Shown one piece after another: positions 26,016 through 35,163 of a stretch of 64,000 nucleotides of DNA (positions within the stretch are counted from its first letter, which is position 1; every line of letters starts with the position of its first letter). This DNA comes from Desulfosudis oleivorans (GTDB lineage Bacteria; Desulfobacterota; Desulfobacteria; Desulfobacterales; SURF-7): the NCBI GenBank assembly GCA_020723305.1, contig DYJC01000002.1, positions 186,001 through 250,000 on the forward strand, written 5' to 3'. The notes under the pieces were generated by a model. It saw only the letters and a list, made by a program, of their open reading frames with translations. It was not told where the DNA came from and did no database searches. Made by a program: the position numbers and the translations under genes.

Positions 26016-27186
26016 CCGCAGTATGATGAAGATGGTTCTGAATCTTTGCGCTGCCTCCCTGGGCCGTCTGGCATTGAATACAGCCCGCCGATTTATCTAT
26101 CCTTTTGCGCCGGCATTGGCAAGGGGTCTGGGTGTCCCCCTGGCATCCATTTCCTCGATCATTGCCATGAATCAGGCAGCCGGCATTCTTGTCTTGTTCG
26201 CCGGCCCCCTAGCTGATCGGGTAGGTTACAAAATCATGATGATGGCTGGACTTGGTTTTTTGATCATCGGTATGTTTGCCGCTGGAATGATGCCGTTTTA
26301 TGGGGTGGCGATGGCGGCTCTTTTTCTGGCGGGGATAGGGAAATCCATTTTTGATCCTGCCTTGCAGGCTTATGTGGGAAAACGTTTTCCATTCCGGCAG
26401 CGGGGACTGATCATCGGTATATTGGAGATGAGCTGGGCAGGAAGCACCCTGGTCGGGATTCCCATCCTGGGACTGGTCATTCAGGATCTGGGGTGGCGGA
26501 TTTCTTTTTTTGTGATCGGCAGTGTCGGCCTTCTCAGTATGGCAGCGCTGTTTTTTGGGATACCACGGGATAACAATCTGTTGAAAACCAGCAGACATTC
26601 CGGTCTGCTGTCCGCCTGGAAACAATTTGCGGCAAACCGGACGGCTTTTTCTGCAGCTGGATTTGCTTTTTTCATCAGTGCTGCCAACGATAACCTTTTT
26701 ATGGTGTATGGCGCATGGTTGGAAAGCGCTTTTGCTTTAAATCTTGTTGCCATCGGGATCGGTACCGGTGTTATCGGTGTTGCAGAGTTGTGCGGTGAAG
26801 GCCTTACCGCAGCACTGGCCGACCGGATTGGTTTGAAACGCTCCATCATTCTGGGAAGCTTCATGGTTGCTGTCTGTTATGCGGCGTTGACTCTTGTCTC
26901 CCAATCTCTTCCATTTGCACTGGGGGGGCTATTTGTTGTTTTCATTGCCAATGAGTTTACTTTTGTTTCCACCCTTGCCCTTTGCACGGAGCTTCTTCCG
27001 GAATACAGGGCAACCATGATGTCCACATTACTGGCTGCTGCAGGTATGGGTCGAGTTGTTGGCGCCCTGTTCGGTGGAATCATTTGGCCATCAGGAGGGA
27101 TATATGGAATCGGGATGGTTTCTTCAGGAATGAGCGCGATAGGTCTGTTGTTACTGTTATGGGGGCTTAGATCCTGGAAGAGCTAA
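26005..27186 (+). CDS. major facilitator superfamily transporter
   Basis: Inner-membrane secondary transporter of 393 residues with about twelve hydrophobic segments. The PLADRVGYKIMMMAG loop between helices 2 and 3 is the MFS signature A. A related loop, LADRIGLKRSI, appears after helix 8, as expected from the internal duplication. It overlaps the preceding lipoprotein gene by 11 nt. Substrate is not readable from sequence. Confidence 0.92.
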   Translation: MPIDRSMMKMVLNLCAASLGRLALNTARRFIYPFAPALARGLGVPLASISSIIAMNQAAGILVLFAGPLADRVGYKIMMMAGLGFLIIGMFAAGMMPFYGVAMAALFLAGIGKSIFDPALQAYVGKRFPFRQRGLIIGILEMSWAGSTLVGIPILGLVIQDLGWRISFFVIGSVGLLSMAALFFGIPRDNNLLKTSRHSGLLSAWKQFAANRTAFSAAGFAFFISAANDNLFMVYGAWLESAFALNLVAIGIGTGVIGVAELCGEGLTAALADRIGLKRSIILGSFMVAVCYAALTLVSQSLPFALGGLFVVFIANEFTFVSTLALCTELLPEYRATMMSTLLAAAGMGRVVGALFGGIIWPSGGIYGIGMVSSGMSAIGLLLLLWGLRSWKS

Positions 27187-27255
27187 AAATGAGATTGACA
27201 ATTGTTATTCACCATACTTTACAATATGAATGACAAGACACCTTAACAATAGCCC

Positions 27256-27987
27256 TTATGTTTTAAGAAGTGAAGTATATTTTACAAGAATACGAATGAT
27301 CACATAGGTAATCGAGCCAACGGTAAAAATAATTATCCAGCGGGTATCCAGCCCGATTTTACCGGTGGAGAAATAACGACTGATAATCTCTAAAAAAGTA
27401 AAAATACAAATAATGGCATAAAAGCCTGCATATTCTTGACGAATTGTTTTTTTAAATGAAAAGGGCAGTTCCGGTTGCCTCCAGTTTTGCAGTTTGGGAA
27501 GGAATACAGGTGTATGCCCCGCCCAGGAAAGGTAAGATTCACCAAATTTTTTTCGTAAAAACTCTTCCTCAGCATAAATAATCCGTTCATAATATACCCA
27601 GAAAATAAATACTACTAATAACGTCAGCCACCAGAAGCGAAAAAAAGTGGAAATACCGACCCACATGATAAAATTTCCAAGGTAAAGCGGGTTTCGAACG
27701 ATGGAATACATGCCGGATGTGTTTAATACCATCGCCACTTGTTCTTTTGTGTTCCTTCCTGATGTTCCCTTAGGTTTGTAACCGGTCACAAGGCAGCGGA
27801 TGAATAATCCGCAATAAGCAAACATCATGCTGATGATCTCACCATAGTCTTCTATTTCCTCTATTGCACCGGGAAAGTGAAATTGTGTTGCGGCATGAAT
27901 AAACATCGCAATACCGATTAACGGCAGATAGCTGCGCCAACGGAACAACCAGGTTCCCTGTTTTTCCAGTTCTTCTCTCAACGCCAT
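27256..27987 (-). CDS. membrane methyltransferase of the isoprenylcysteine/phospholipid (ICMT/PEMT) type
   Basis: A polytopic membrane protein of 243 residues. The GMYSIVRNPLYLGNF segment and the YYERIIYAEEEFLRKKFGESYLSW segment together form the SAM-binding signature of ICMT/PEMT-like methyltransferases. Bacterial members methylate lipids or small hydrophobic compounds; the substrate is unknown here. It is convergent with the MFS gene and divergent from padR. Confidence 0.85.
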   Translation of the reverse strand: MALREELEKQGTWLFRWRSYLPLIGIAMFIHAATQFHFPGAIEEIEDYGEIISMMFAYCGLFIRCLVTGYKPKGTSGRNTKEQVAMVLNTSGMYSIVRNPLYLGNFIMWVGISTFFRFWWLTLLVVFIFWVYYERIIYAEEEFLRKKFGESYLSWAGHTPVFLPKLQNWRQPELPFSFKKTIRQEYAGFYAIICIFTFLEIISRYFSTGKIGLDTRWIIIFTVGSITYVIIRILVKYTSLLKT

Positions 27988-28093
27988 AATGGAAAATCCT
28001 TTTTGATAAAATTACTATTGTCAATCATCCGAACCTTGACTCTTTTAAATATGACTCTCAGGCGATAACGATAATATGGCAAATGAATATCAC

Positions 28094-28130
28094 TTGACAA
28101 TATCGTATGTCAATATTAAATATCGATATC
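28094..28130 (+). promoter_or_regulatory. padR-tauE promoter with overlapping operator
   Basis: TTGACA at 28094-28099 can serve as -35, with TAAATA at 28117 as a -10 at 17-nt spacing. The same TTGACA forms an inverted repeat with TGTCAA at 28108-28113, and an ATATCGATAT palindrome follows at 28120-28129. Binding of PadR there would block its own promoter, as is usual for PadR regulators. Confidence 0.5.
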
Positions 28131-28152
28131 AAGATTAAAAAACGGAGGTACC

Positions 28153-28455
28153 ATGATTCGTGATCTGGAATTGGCATTTGTTAAGATTCATATACTGTAC
28201 CATGCTGAAAAAGAAGAGGTATTCGGAATCGGATTAATGGAAGAATTGGGCAGCCACGGCTACGAGATCGGGCCTGGCACTCTTTATCCAACTCTGGCAA
28301 AACTGGAAAAAGGTAGTTTTTTAAACTGTAAGACGCGAACGGTTGACCACAAACAGCGCAAGTATTACCGGATCACACCCAAGGGCAGAGAATTACTGGA
28401 TAAGATGCGGGAAAAAATCGAAGAGCTTTATCAGGAGGTAATCAAACAGAAATGA
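28153..28455 (+). CDS. PadR-family transcriptional regulator
   Basis: A 100-residue winged-helix protein. The PadR domain is seen in FGIGLMEELGSHGYEIGPGTLYPTLAKLEKGSF and the wing in YYRITPKGRELLDKM. It has the short PadR-s1 size, without a long C-terminal dimer helix. It starts behind a GGAGG Shine-Dalgarno and overlaps the exporter gene by 4 nt (ATGA), so the two form one autoregulated unit. Confidence 0.93.
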   Translation: MIRDLELAFVKIHILYHAEKEEVFGIGLMEELGSHGYEIGPGTLYPTLAKLEKGSFLNCKTRTVDHKQRKYYRITPKGRELLDKMREKIEELYQEVIKQK

Positions 28456-29240
28456 GCTATATCATTATTTGTCTATCTGCAATGCTGGCATCAGCGTTAA
28501 CCCTGTTTTCAGGTTTTGGCCTTGGCACACTTTTGCTACCGGTCTTTGCTTTGTTTTTTCCAATTGAGGTTGCTGTCGCCGGTACTGCTGTCGTTCATGG
28601 TGCAAATAATATATTTAAGGTCGGGCTTGTCGGAAAACACGCAGACAGGTTGATCGTGTTGAGGTTTGGCATCCCTGCTATTATCGCTGCCTTTGTCGGG
28701 GCTACTGCATTTGGATATGTGTCGTATTTCGGTGAAATTGCCAGATATCCGGTTGAGTCCCGAATAGCAGTGATTACACCTATTAAAGTTGTCATGGGAC
28801 TGCTGATGTTTGTGTTTGCATTGTTTGAGCTTTTACCAACTCTTCGTGAGCTGAAGTTTGACCGAAAATACCTGTTTTTAGGAGGCATCCTTTCCGGATT
28901 TTTCGGAGGATTTTCCGGACACCAGGGCGCACTTCGTTCGGCATTCCTATCTAAGGTGGGCATCTCAACACAGGCTTTTGTAGGAACGAATGCAGTTATC
29001 GGTTTTATGGTGGATGTGGTACGAATAGCAGCCTATGCCTTTGTTTTCTGGGGTGCTGAAACAAACAGCCCATTTAGCCAGGATCAATGGCCACTGATTC
29101 TCTCCTGTATTGTTGCCGCATTTGCCGGTGTCATGATCAGCAAACGCTTTTTGCACAAAATTACAATGAAAACGGTTGAGACACTCACAGGCATTTTGTT
29201 GTTGATAATTGCAATGGCACTTGGAGCCGGGATTATCTGA
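28452..29240 (+). CDS. TauE/SafE-family anion exporter
   Basis: An eight-to-nine-helix membrane protein of 262 residues. The N-terminal LFSGFGLGTLLLPVF and the mid-protein GFFGGFSGHQGALRSAF segments are the two repeated TauE/SafE half-motifs. Family members export sulfite, sulfoacetate or related organosulfur anions. The co-transcribed PadR gene suggests induction by a small molecule. The 122-bp repeat is inserted right at the stop codon. Confidence 0.88.
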   Translation: MSYIIICLSAMLASALTLFSGFGLGTLLLPVFALFFPIEVAVAGTAVVHGANNIFKVGLVGKHADRLIVLRFGIPAIIAAFVGATAFGYVSYFGEIARYPVESRIAVITPIKVVMGLLMFVFALFELLPTLRELKFDRKYLFLGGILSGFFGGFSGHQGALRSAFLSKVGISTQAFVGTNAVIGFMVDVVRIAAYAFVFWGAETNSPFSQDQWPLILSCIVAAFAGVMISKRFLHKITMKTVETLTGILLLIIAMALGAGII

Positions 29241-29241
29241 T

Positions 29242-29363
29242 GAGCCAATTGCAAAACTATTATAAAGCGTCACACCGGCGAAAGTCAGTGCCCAGAAAAG
29301 AGCCGAAAATACTGGATTCTAGTTTTCGCCGGAACTACAACAACAGATTTTTGAAATTGGCTC
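29242..29363 (+). repeat. 122-bp inverted-repeat element, copy 1
   Basis: A MITE-like element bounded by GAGCCAATTGCAAAA and TTTTGAAATTGGCTC (terminal inverted repeats, one mismatch). It is flanked by TGAT on both sides (29238-29241 and 29364-29367), a probable target duplication that contains the tauE TGA stop. An internal CCGGCGAAA / TTTTCGCCGG inverted repeat would fold into a stem. The rest of the spacer up to 29510 has no recognisable gene. Confidence 0.85.
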
Positions 29364-29510
29364 TGATAGTTACGATTAAGTCCTGACAATTGTTTTAAGC
29401 TGGTTCAGTGTCTGATCCTCACACCCGACTGAAGCTTTCAAACAGATCTGTTGATATAGTATGCCAGAAGAAGCCTCGACAAAGAGAGATCTTCTGACAT
29501 CATTCAACGG

Positions 29511-30137
29511 CTATTGATAAACCTTTCTCAGGGAGTTGCTTACCTCCGTAAACACCTGGAAGTTGTTTTGAAAATCATTTTCTTTGGAAATCAGGGTAAC
29601 ATGAATATTGCAGGTGCATTTATTCTGGCATTGATTTAAAAACTCGGACCGGGCATATTTTTCACCTGCAAGGCTCTGCGCAGATTCCTGGTAAATAAAA
29701 GATGGGCCATATCCTTGTTTTACGGTCAGTGGACCGATTTCATAGGAATAATTTTTTATTTGATTGCCGGTGATCAATTCTTTCTCTCTGTCCTGTATTC
29801 TCAGCTTCAATCGTCCTTTGAAAATATCCGGGTTATAACCCACTGCAAGGATATCTTCATTTGATTTATCGGCTTGGACGATGATCATGCCGTTGTTTTT
29901 GGGATGGATCAGCATGACAACAAAGTCTTTTGAAAAAAGACCGGCAAGCCCTATATCAGGCGATTTTGACATCGTTTCCTGGACATGCCATCCGTTTGGA
30001 ACCTGAAATGCAAATTCATATTCGAAATTTTTATAAATTGCATCTTCAACACGGGGAGTCTTGAAGATTGTGCAGCCAAAAAGTATTGTCATGATCAAAA
30101 GAACCGGAACCGTAAAGTTTTTCTGAGTTATTGTCAT
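29511..30137 (-). CDS. hypothetical lipoprotein
   Basis: The N-terminal signal ends in a lipobox (ILFGC), so the 208-residue product is probably anchored in the cell envelope. The mature part contains a VPNGWHVQETMSK segment like those in PsbP-like or surface lipoproteins of unknown function, and a CQNKC pair near the C-terminus. I do not recognise the family. It is a single gene, divergent from the UbiB-type gene. Confidence 0.7.
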   Translation of the reverse strand: MTITQKNFTVPVLLIMTILFGCTIFKTPRVEDAIYKNFEYEFAFQVPNGWHVQETMSKSPDIGLAGLFSKDFVVMLIHPKNNGMIIVQADKSNEDILAVGYNPDIFKGRLKLRIQDREKELITGNQIKNYSYEIGPLTVKQGYGPSFIYQESAQSLAGEKYARSEFLNQCQNKCTCNIHVTLISKENDFQNNFQVFTEVSNSLRKVYQ

Positions 30138-30397
30138 TTGTCCCTCCTGAAGAAATTGAATTGTAATCTCGTAATAATATTAAAACAATCATTTGAAATT
30201 GATGTCATGCTTTTTTCCCGTTTTTACTATTGGATTTGAATGGAAGCAAGCAGTTTTTCATATCGCAAAACAATCGCATAAATTTATCCATAATAGAAAC
30301 TTGAATCTTCGAATTGCATCTGATATAGCAGCAGCCTTATCCGGGAAAAATAATACGACAGGCAAGACAATTTTCATTTTCAACAAGGATCAGAATC

Positions 30398-31702
30398 GTG
30401 CTCCATTATATATATCGTGAACTCCCAAAAACGCTTTCCAATGGTTTGAAGGGTGCCAAAAGGGTCCGCCACACAACAGGGGTTCTAACAAAGACGGGCA
30501 TCGGGTGGTTACTGGGGGATCGCCCTGAAACACCGGAACTGGTTCGCAGAACCTTTGAGCGCATGGGAGCAACCTATATCAAACTGGGTCAGGTTATTGC
30601 CAGCTCACCTTCGCTGTTTCCGGAAGAATATGTGAAACAGTTTAAACGATGCCTGGATAAGACAGAACCGGTTTCCTATCGGGTAATGGAAAAAATTTTA
30701 TACAAGGAGCTGGGAAAACAAAAAGTGAAACAGTATTTTGCTAAGATCGATCCCCAGCCCTTGGCATCCGCATCCATCGCTCAGGTTTATGGAGCAAAAC
30801 TGAGAACCGGCGAAGATGTCGTCATTAAAATTCAAAGACCTGGCGTTAAAGATACGCTGGTTACGGATCTGATTTTTCTTCAAACTGCTGCTCAACTTCT
30901 GGAATGGATTGTTCCCCGGCTGAAACATGCATCCATCACCGGAATATTATCTGAAATCCAGAAATCGGTACTGGCAGAGTGTGATTTTTTACAAGAATCT
31001 GAAAACATAGAAATATTTTCAAAATTTTTACATCGAACCGGCAGCAGCAGGGTCGTTGTTCCCAAGGTATACCCGGAAGTAACGACAAAAAGGGTTCTGA
31101 CCATGGAGAGGTTTTTCGGGATTTCGTTGACCAATCGGAAAGGGTTGATGCAATATGCGGATGACCCTGCAGAATCCATCGGTGCAGCTTTTGAAACATG
31201 GTTTAAGAGTATCACCCAATGCACCCTTTTCCATGCAGATCTTCATGCCGGCAACATTCTTCTGCTTCAGGATGGAAAGGTCGGATTTATTGATTTCGGT
31301 ATTGTCAGCAGCATTTCCCATAAAACCAGATCCGGAATGAAATCCCTGATCCAGGCGATGATAAGCAATGATTTTCATCTAATGGCAAAATCCATGATTA
31401 TGATCGGTCTTACCGGGAAGAGAGTCAACCGGTTTCAACTGGAGGAGGATCTGATGAATCTGTACGATCAATTCTCGGGTCATGATTCCATGTCCGCTAT
31501 CAGTCCCATGCTCCAAAATGGGGAATCCGACCAATTTCTGCTTCGGATCATCCAGATCGGGGAAAAACACGGGATACGTTTTCCCAGTGAATTTACACTC
31601 CTCCTGAAGCAGTTTCTGTATTTCGACAGTTACAGGGATATCCTGATGAACTCAGAAGCGTTTTTTGATGGAATGATGACAATGACCGGGCAGGGGAGAT
31701 GA
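30398..31702 (+). CDS. ABC1/UbiB-family atypical protein kinase
   Basis: The KxGQ motif occurs in YIKLGQVIASSPSLFP, the alanine-rich nucleotide loop in PLASASIAQVYGA, the lysine in VVIKIQRPGV, the catalytic HADLHAGN and the DFG in FIDFGIV. Members support isoprenoid quinone synthesis or lipid homeostasis. At 434 residues it is shorter than E. coli UbiB and appears to lack the two C-terminal transmembrane helices. No quinone-biosynthesis gene is nearby. It overlaps the GNAT gene by 4 nt. Confidence 0.92.
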   Translation: MLHYIYRELPKTLSNGLKGAKRVRHTTGVLTKTGIGWLLGDRPETPELVRRTFERMGATYIKLGQVIASSPSLFPEEYVKQFKRCLDKTEPVSYRVMEKILYKELGKQKVKQYFAKIDPQPLASASIAQVYGAKLRTGEDVVIKIQRPGVKDTLVTDLIFLQTAAQLLEWIVPRLKHASITGILSEIQKSVLAECDFLQESENIEIFSKFLHRTGSSRVVVPKVYPEVTTKRVLTMERFFGISLTNRKGLMQYADDPAESIGAAFETWFKSITQCTLFHADLHAGNILLLQDGKVGFIDFGIVSSISHKTRSGMKSLIQAMISNDFHLMAKSMIMIGLTGKRVNRFQLEEDLMNLYDQFSGHDSMSAISPMLQNGESDQFLLRIIQIGEKHGIRFPSEFTLLLKQFLYFDSYRDILMNSEAFFDGMMTMTGQGR

Positions 31703-32235
31703 TTTTTAGAAATCCTATCAAAACATCACGTCTGATTTTGCAGCCTGAATCCATTGCTGACTTCCCGAGATTTTATTCAATGACCATTGATCCGGAAGTG
31801 ATGAAGCATATTGGAGATGGAACTGTTTTTCATTGGACGGAAGATGTAGCTTTTGAAAAATATCAGGAAAGAATTTCAAACCAAGGAAATCAGGATCCCG
31901 GGAACCTTGCGGTGTATCGTAAGGATATGAATCAATATATAGGCTGGTGCAGTATCGGGGAATCCAGATTTTTGAAAAAGATGGAACTGAGTTACCGATT
32001 CTGCCGCGATTCATGGTCCAATGGATATGCAACCGAAGCAGCTCGTGCGATTCTGATCCAAACTTTTGATATGACATGTATCAGGCAGATCTTTTCCTGC
32101 ACTCATCCGGAAAATTCAGCCAGCATCGCCATCCTCAAAAAACTCGGATTTGTATTGTCCTATCATATAGTGAGTCGCCCCATAAACCGGGAGATGCCGG
32201 TGTTTCTGGTAACCCGGGAAGCCGCGACACCCTGA
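31699..32235 (+). CDS. GNAT-family N-acetyltransferase (RimJ/RimL type)
   Basis: Acetyl-CoA-dependent acyltransferase of 178 residues. The TSRLILQPESIADFPRFY start, the ELSYRFCRDSWSNGYATEAARAIL acetyl-CoA loop and the HPENSASIAILKKLGF segment are typical of the RimJ/RimL group. The target may be a protein N-terminus or a small amine. It overlaps the UbiB-type gene by 4 nt and is convergent with the dehydratase genes. Confidence 0.9.
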   Translation: MIFRNPIKTSRLILQPESIADFPRFYSMTIDPEVMKHIGDGTVFHWTEDVAFEKYQERISNQGNQDPGNLAVYRKDMNQYIGWCSIGESRFLKKMELSYRFCRDSWSNGYATEAARAILIQTFDMTCIRQIFSCTHPENSASIAILKKLGFVLSYHIVSRPINREMPVFLVTREAATP

Positions 32236-32316
32236 ATGAAAAGAAGTTCCGTTTTTTTATTCCTGGTAGAAAGCCAGGTACTCGGGAGCCGATCAGCGCT
32301 CTCCGGAGTCAAGTTA

Positions 32317-33549
32317 TCAATTCCAGGGAGATGACCGGTTATCCAGCATTTCAATAAAAGCTTCCAGACGGGTTTTAAGCTGTCCCTGTGCAAAATTTCT
32401 GGAATCAATGCAGTCAACCTCAAGATTTAAAACCGGAACACCAATCTCCCCCAACCCTTTGCTGACAAGACCTCTGGCTCCACTGCCCTGCCTGCATCCC
32501 CAATGACATGGATTGATGGCGCCGTCAATCCGATAATCCTTGGCCATCTGCTGAAGATGCCTGATCCTTCTTCTGCCCTGTCCGTTAAACGGAATGGAGA
32601 TGGCTCTTCTGGCAAGACCGATATAGGGATTATCCGGATTAATGGGGTCCCAGGTGATGTCATTTAATTCATCGGAAATAATGGATGCGTTGTACTGCGT
32701 TTCCAGGATTTCAATCAGGGGGTTTTTGAATTGAATCCGGTTTTGAATCCAGAGAAGTCGGTACCGTTCATTGGGAATACCGGACACTTTGTTTTTCAGC
32801 ATCTCCTTGAATGAATCGCGATAAACCGTTGCAACATCTACTGCTGCCTGTGTGCCCAGCAGCAATGCAACCACAATTCCAAAATTGCCGAACAGGCGGC
32901 CATTGGCAGGGGAGGGGAGATTCATGGCCATTTTGTATACATCGACCATAATTTCTCTGGCCTTGTTTGTGTTCGCAATGGCTTCCCGGAACCGGTCTTC
33001 TGAAAGGGGTTCGCCGGTATGGTTTGATACAAATCGCACCATATCCTGAATCTGATCCGCAAGATATTGAACGCTCTGATCTGTTTCCTCCTGGGGGATG
33101 TTCAGGACAAACAGGTCTTTTTTAAAATGGCGGGCCAGATTTTCCATAACCGCAAGACCTCCTGTGCAGGGGCAGCTTGTAGCGATCAGGAAGTCGGGAA
33201 CCGGCATGAGATTTTTCCGTGCAGCCCCCAGAACCGATTTATGATAGGCACAGGTATCTCCGGCAAAACCGGCCTGTTCCGCTTCTGCGAGAAATTCGGA
33301 AACCATGCCGGTGGATGCCAGCATGGCTCCGACAAACTCCACAAAACAGGAGGTAATCCCCATGGCAGCAAGCAGATCAAAAGGAGCGGTGACACCGCAC
33401 CATGCAACCCTCTCTTCTCCTCCGTAAAGCCGGCGGCCGATTTTTGCGACTTCCAGGGCATAGATTTTTCTCGGACTCATACTGCCTGGATCTTCCTTGA
33501 TTTTGGCCTCGATTCCATTCACCAGGTCATCAAAATATTGTTTCATCAT
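32317..33549 (-). CDS. 2-hydroxyacyl-CoA dehydratase / benzoyl-CoA reductase-type subunit (HgdB/BcrB-like)
   Basis: A D-component-like subunit of the BcrB/HgdB family, which carries a [4Fe-4S] cluster and carries out ATP-driven radical dehydration or ring reduction. Candidate cluster ligands are cysteines in AWCGVTAP, TSCPCTGG and INPCHWGCRQGS. The C-terminal NLEVDCIDSRNFAQGQLKTRLEAFIEML is the family ending. It has 410 residues. The second subunit gene precedes it by 4 nt. The ATPase activator (HgdC-like) is not in the window, so activity is unproven; BcrB/HgdB-like pairs also act in other low-potential reductions. Confidence 0.88.
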   Translation of the reverse strand: MMKQYFDDLVNGIEAKIKEDPGSMSPRKIYALEVAKIGRRLYGGEERVAWCGVTAPFDLLAAMGITSCFVEFVGAMLASTGMVSEFLAEAEQAGFAGDTCAYHKSVLGAARKNLMPVPDFLIATSCPCTGGLAVMENLARHFKKDLFVLNIPQEETDQSVQYLADQIQDMVRFVSNHTGEPLSEDRFREAIANTNKAREIMVDVYKMAMNLPSPANGRLFGNFGIVVALLLGTQAAVDVATVYRDSFKEMLKNKVSGIPNERYRLLWIQNRIQFKNPLIEILETQYNASIISDELNDITWDPINPDNPYIGLARRAISIPFNGQGRRRIRHLQQMAKDYRIDGAINPCHWGCRQGSGARGLVSKGLGEIGVPVLNLEVDCIDSRNFAQGQLKTRLEAFIEMLDNRSSPWN

Positions 33550-33553
33550 GGCA

Positions 33554-34618
33554 TCACCTCAACATCTCTGCAAATGCTTCAATTCTTGTTTTCTGCTGCC
33601 CGAAAGAGCGCAGGGTGCAGTCTCCTTCCAGAAGCAGTAAAGGAATTTCCGTTCCCTGGATGGTGTCTCTGACCATCGGAAGCCTTGCCAGATATGGATC
33701 GCAGAATTTCAGGCTGTGTCCGATAACCCCTCTGGCTCCGAGCGATTTTGCCTTTTGGACAACATCATCTGCAATTTTTCCTGGGTGGGAAGGATCAAAG
33801 CTCCTGGCACAGGGAGGTTTTCCCAGGATATGTCCGGAAAGCTGGGCAAAAATGGATTCCTCCTTTTTGCACGGCAATTGGCTGAACATCCGGGTGCTGG
33901 TGCAGAAATCATTTCCGATAATCTGAACTCCGCAATCTTCGATCAATGAAAAAAACTCAGGGTCCGGCATCACATTGCCAAACAAAAAGACCGGGATTCC
34001 ATTCATTTCAGCAGGATGATTTTTATTTTTTATAATTTCATCATCCAGCAGTTTCAGGGAATCTTCAAATGGAATGGATGTCGCCAGATTGATCAGTTCC
34101 TGCAAGCGTTTCCCGGAACCTTTGAGCTTCCCATCAGCCAGAAAAGAGTTCAGTGTCTGAATTCGATCCGCGATCCGGTTGTATTGATCGATGGATTGGA
34201 GTATCTTGCCGGCAGTTATCCGGCTGCCTGACCATGCTGCAAGTGTGTCCGAAAGCCTGGATAACTCTTGAGCAAAAAAGGAGATGTCAATTTTTTCGGG
34301 AGTGGTCGGGAGGTCAAGGATAATCACCTTATCCTTCGGCCGTGTTTCCATCCATGCATCAGCCAGCCTTCTCATGGCATCACAACTGTTCATGAAAATC
34401 ATGCCGGTCAGATCTTCCGGCAGATCGTTTTCAAGTGCACGATCCAGAACCCGTTTGACATGGGGGCAAAGATTGTCATGAAGAATCCGGCCGGCCTGAT
34501 CCGGCACTTCGCTTACGGGCAAAACCCGATAGGGGATGTATCCTGCTGCATCCGCCATTGCAATCGGCGTGTATGCACAGGTAAAACCGATTTTCTCTTT
34601 TTTCATATTTGTCATCAC
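33554..34618 (-). CDS. 2-hydroxyacyl-CoA dehydratase / benzoyl-CoA reductase-type subunit (HgdA/BcrC-like)
   Basis: The second subunit of the pair, 354 residues. It shows the GFTCAYTPIAMADAAGYIPYR start, the MNSCDAMRRLADAW segment and the LLEGDCTLRSFGQQKTRIEAFAEML ending that aligns with the partner subunit. Cysteines in these three places are likely cluster ligands. Its start overlaps the marR stop by 4 nt. The two subunits are diverged paralogues of each other, as in characterised dehydratases. Confidence 0.87.
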   Translation of the reverse strand: MMTNMKKEKIGFTCAYTPIAMADAAGYIPYRVLPVSEVPDQAGRILHDNLCPHVKRVLDRALENDLPEDLTGMIFMNSCDAMRRLADAWMETRPKDKVIILDLPTTPEKIDISFFAQELSRLSDTLAAWSGSRITAGKILQSIDQYNRIADRIQTLNSFLADGKLKGSGKRLQELINLATSIPFEDSLKLLDDEIIKNKNHPAEMNGIPVFLFGNVMPDPEFFSLIEDCGVQIIGNDFCTSTRMFSQLPCKKEESIFAQLSGHILGKPPCARSFDPSHPGKIADDVVQKAKSLGARGVIGHSLKFCDPYLARLPMVRDTIQGTEIPLLLLEGDCTLRSFGQQKTRIEAFAEMLR

Positions 34619-35064
34619 CTGCCTGCCTTTTGTGCGTTTGATAGTATCTGTTTGAGAAGATCCATTGCTTTTGACAGCTCTTTTTCGGAAATTCCCTCAA
34701 AGACTGCGCCCAGAACATGATTTACAGCATCTAAGGTAACATCTTTGATATCGATTCCTTTCCGGGTGAGATAAATCCGTAGTACCCTGCGATCATTGGG
34801 ATCAGCAGAACGATAAACCAGTCCGCTGCTCTCCATCCGGTCCAGAAGACCTGTCATGGTGGAGGGTTCAAGGCCAGCCTGATGCCCGAGTTCGACAACC
34901 TTTAATCCATCACTCTGCCACAGTGTGAACAACACGCCAAGATAAGCTGGTTTCACATCCTGCGCACCTTTGGATGTGAACTCCTTTTTCAGCACGCTGG
35001 TCACCTGAAGACTGATCCGGGAGATCAGATAATAGGGGCAATTGATCGGGGTTATTTGAGTCAT
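34615..35064 (-). CDS. MarR-family transcriptional regulator
   Basis: A winged-helix dimeric regulator of about 149 residues. The recognition region is VVELGHQAGLEPSTMTGLLDRMESSGLVYR and the wing is DPNDRRVLRIYLTRKG. An in-frame GTG at 35070 exists, but the ATG at 35064 has AAGG at good spacing. It is translationally coupled to the dehydratase pair. Its promoter carries palindromes, so autoregulation and control of the pair by an aromatic or CoA-linked ligand are likely. Confidence 0.93.
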   Translation of the reverse strand: MTQITPINCPYYLISRISLQVTSVLKKEFTSKGAQDVKPAYLGVLFTLWQSDGLKVVELGHQAGLEPSTMTGLLDRMESSGLVYRSADPNDRRVLRIYLTRKGIDIKDVTLDAVNHVLGAVFEGISEKELSKAMDLLKQILSNAQKAGR

Positions 35065-35069
35065 GGGCA

Positions 35070-35138
35070 CCTTAATAATAAGGTTTGTATCCGTTTATTT
35101 TGTAGGAGGATAATACGTATACGAAATATATGTGTCAA
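35070..35138 (-). promoter_or_regulatory. promoter and operators of the marR-dehydratase operon
   Basis: On the minus strand, TTGACA (35138-35133) is followed after exactly 17 nt by TATTAT (35115-35110). A CGTATACG palindrome lies in the spacer. A second palindrome, CCTTA-N4-TAAGG, covers 35070-35083 at the ribosome-binding site of marR. Both are plausible MarR-binding sites. Confidence 0.7.
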
Positions 35139-35163
35139 GAATAATTTTATACGGACTGTTTTT

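Noticed and set aside
29463-29510. Inverted repeat CAGAAGA ... TCTTCTG as a terminator of the 29511 lipoprotein gene
   Set aside because: The loop is about 18 nt and there is no T-run on either strand, so I do not call it.
33067-33672. A 201-codon frame opposite the dehydratase-type subunits
   Set aside because: Antisense to conserved family motifs across both subunit genes; no start signal.
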